A stretch of 64,000 nucleotides of DNA from Lineolata rhizophorae (Eukaryota > Ascomycota > Dothideomycetes > Lineolatales > Lineolataceae). The stretch lies in assembly GCA_010093515.1 (NCBI GenBank), contig MU001671.1:928808-992807 (forward strand), read 5' to 3'. Each line of letters begins with the position of its first letter. The first letter of the stretch is position 1. Positions 62,407 to 64,000 of this stretch are shown here, piece by piece. Under the pieces are notes generated by a model, which was not told the DNA's origin, searched no databases, and saw only the letters and a list, made by a program, of their open reading frames with translations. Position numbers and translations under genes: made by a program.

Positions 62407-64000
62407 ATGCAGAACTTGATGATGCAGAGACGCGCTGCGCGGTCCGGGGCAGCCCCGGACGACGATCATACGAGCCTTTTGGGCACATCGCGTAAGTTCA
62501 CTTGTCTCCCATGCACGGACAGACCACCTTCTAATACACAAGACTTTGCCCAGTTGAAATATCCGACCTCTCGACGTCGAGCCTGGGAGAGGCGCAGGAC
62601 TCGTTCAACACGCTTGGACAGACATCGTCGACACAGTCGACGCCGCCGAGCCTCGGCTCGGGCACGGCACAGTCGGGCGTGTTCCACGGCCATGGGGCAG
62701 GGAATGCGCGCCAGATGATGCGCCGGGTTGCCTCGCGCCCGTACCTGCAGCCCATCACTGAGGGCTCGTCGGAGCGCTCGTCCGGTGGTGCCGGCGAGAC
62801 ATCAGACTCGGGTGAGCCCACTTGGGCTGTCAACGGGACCGGCGCGGAGCCCGCGATGCCGTCACGTCCCGCCCCATTCCCGCCGCGTGGCAGCAGCCTG
62901 CCAAAGAGTCAGAGCCTCGCCGACGCCAGCGGCCCGGCTGGTGAGCCCGCCGTGCAGCGTCAAGTGTTTGCGGTCCCGCTGGGACCTCACGGCCCGGGCG
63001 TCGTCACCAATGGCGCGCAGCCACCGGCGCGGAACGGACGGCCTGCCAAGGCCGGCTTCTTGAACCGGCTCGCCACCAAGGTGAATCACAAGGGACGGCC
63101 CGTCTCCAAGGCCGTCTCGACCACCTTGTCGAAGCTCGGATTTTCCCGCCGTTCCCAAGAGGCGGTCACTGGCTCGGGTGCCCACGAGCAACAGGCAGGC
63201 CATGGCAACGGCCATGTCAAAAAACCGAACATTTCAGCACCGATTGCAGCCTCGACATCGGTGGCCAACCTTTCCGGCTCGGCGCGTGGTCTCGGAATGA
63301 TTCCGGACGGTAGCAAGAGCGAGCCGTCCTTTGCCAACATGGTGAAGGACGCGGCCAAAACCGTCGACAAGAGCCTGCTCGCCCGGGCCGAGGCCGAAAA
63401 GTACATGGACGCGTCGGGCCTCAAGTTCTGCAACCAGGCCTCTGGCCTGGGCCAGCACGGCGACGTCACCGCCTTCGCCGAGCGTCCCGTGACGCCGCAG
63501 CCGCCCTCGCTCGTCGAGGCTCCGCCGCCGCCGCCAGCCCGCACCCCGGACCGCGACTGGAACAAGGACATCTCGCTCCTCGACACGCCGGAGTTGGCGT
63601 CGACGCCTCGGTATGCCGGCCGCGGCGACAACGGGAAGTTCGCGCGGGCCGCCGTCCAGCAGCAGCCGCCGGCACCGCCCCTACCGCCTCGGATGGAAGA
63701 CGAGACTCGGTCGTCGTTGTCGTCGGCGCGCACCAGGGCCCTCAAGCGCCAGGGCGTCGTGTTCAACGAGTCGCCCATCACGGGCTGGCCAGAGAGCTCG
63801 GCGCCCGGCCGCGTGCCCGGCCGCTTCAACGGGCGCACCTACGAGCTCCTGCACTGGACGCCCTCGCGCGCCCGCGTCAACGGCGGCCTCGAGTTCGACG
63901 CCCTCATGGAGGCCCGCGGTCGCCAGTACGACTGCGACCACACGGACCTGATCGAGCTCGGAAAGGGTAACAAGAAGGCGGAGGACGAGACCGAGGACGA
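62407..64000 (+). CDS. Unrecognised large low-complexity protein, cut by right window edge
   Basis: Exon 1 is 62407-62491 (MQNLMMQRRAARSGAAPDDD, HTSLLGTS). A 62-nt intron has a gtaagt donor, CTAATAC branch-like site and cccag acceptor. Exon 2 starts at 62554 and stays open through the window end, giving at least about 510 residues. The protein is Ser/Gly/Pro/Ala-rich and strongly basic in parts. Visible segments include NRLATKVNHKGRPVSKAVST followed by TLSKLGFSRRS, a helical EKYMDASGLKFCNQ, a poly-Pro run near APPPPPARTPDRDW and a better-folded stretch VVFNESPITGWPES ... FNGRTYELLHWTPS ... EFDALMEARGRQYD near the edge. I do not recognise the family. Codon use with G/C third positions fits a real gene. 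A conserved domain may begin beyond the edge. Confidence 0.7.

Overview
The window is nuclear DNA of a filamentous ascomycete (Pezizomycotina). The evidence is short GT-AG introns of about 45-180 nt with CTAAC-type branch sites, a Zn2Cys6 regulator, a cAMP-like GPCR, VTC1, a DUF1857 protein, a cis-CaaD-like tautomerase and small secreted proteins, with spacing of roughly 0.3-3 kb between genes. The class cannot be fixed from the sequence alone. I saw no intact transposon, LTR element, viral relic, CRISPR array or rRNA gene.

Layout. 1-16.5 kb: a Zn2Cys6 regulator cut by the left edge (-), the FACT subunit POB3 (-), a single-pass Ser/Thr-rich membrane protein (-), a small Tudor-like DUF2945 protein (-), a secreted double-psi beta-barrel protein (-) and a polytopic membrane protein of unknown role (-). 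19.6-32.6 kb: a seven-TM cAMP-like GPCR (+), an 85-aa secreted cysteine-rich protein (-), VTC1 (-) divergent from a Tctex-type dynein light chain (+), a TATDN1-type TatD nuclease (-) divergent from MLH3 (+), and mitochondrial ribosomal protein bL17m (+). 33.6-49.6 kb: an R3H/SUZ RNA-binding protein (-), a ZCCHC10-like zinc-knuckle/RS protein (+), CWF18 (-) divergent from MICOS subunit MIC12 (+), a tautomerase (+), a DUF1857 protein (+) and an NCBP3-like cap-binding protein (+). 52-64 kb: an unrecognised Ser-rich protein (-), SEC23 (+), ALA dehydratase HEM2 (-) and an unrecognised protein cut by the right edge (+).

Most genes are unrelated housekeeping genes (chromatin, mismatch repair, splicing, mRNA cap, COPII, haem, mitochondria), so there is no operon-like pathway or metabolite cluster. 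The exon structures were rebuilt by hand. For nearly every gene the joined exon lengths are a multiple of three and rebuild the expected family motifs.

The most unusual signals concern splicing. The ZCCHC10-like gene appears to need a 52-nt AT-AC intron to build its zinc knuckle, while a competing in-frame GT-AG choice destroys it. The R3H/SUZ gene has a strong GTAAGT donor in the wrong frame beside a weak donor in the right frame. POB3 has its start codon split by an intron. Other leads are the KELFP repeats in the NCBP3-like tail, the secreted cysteine-rich peptide, and a decayed tRNA-His-like sequence at about 51.5 kb.
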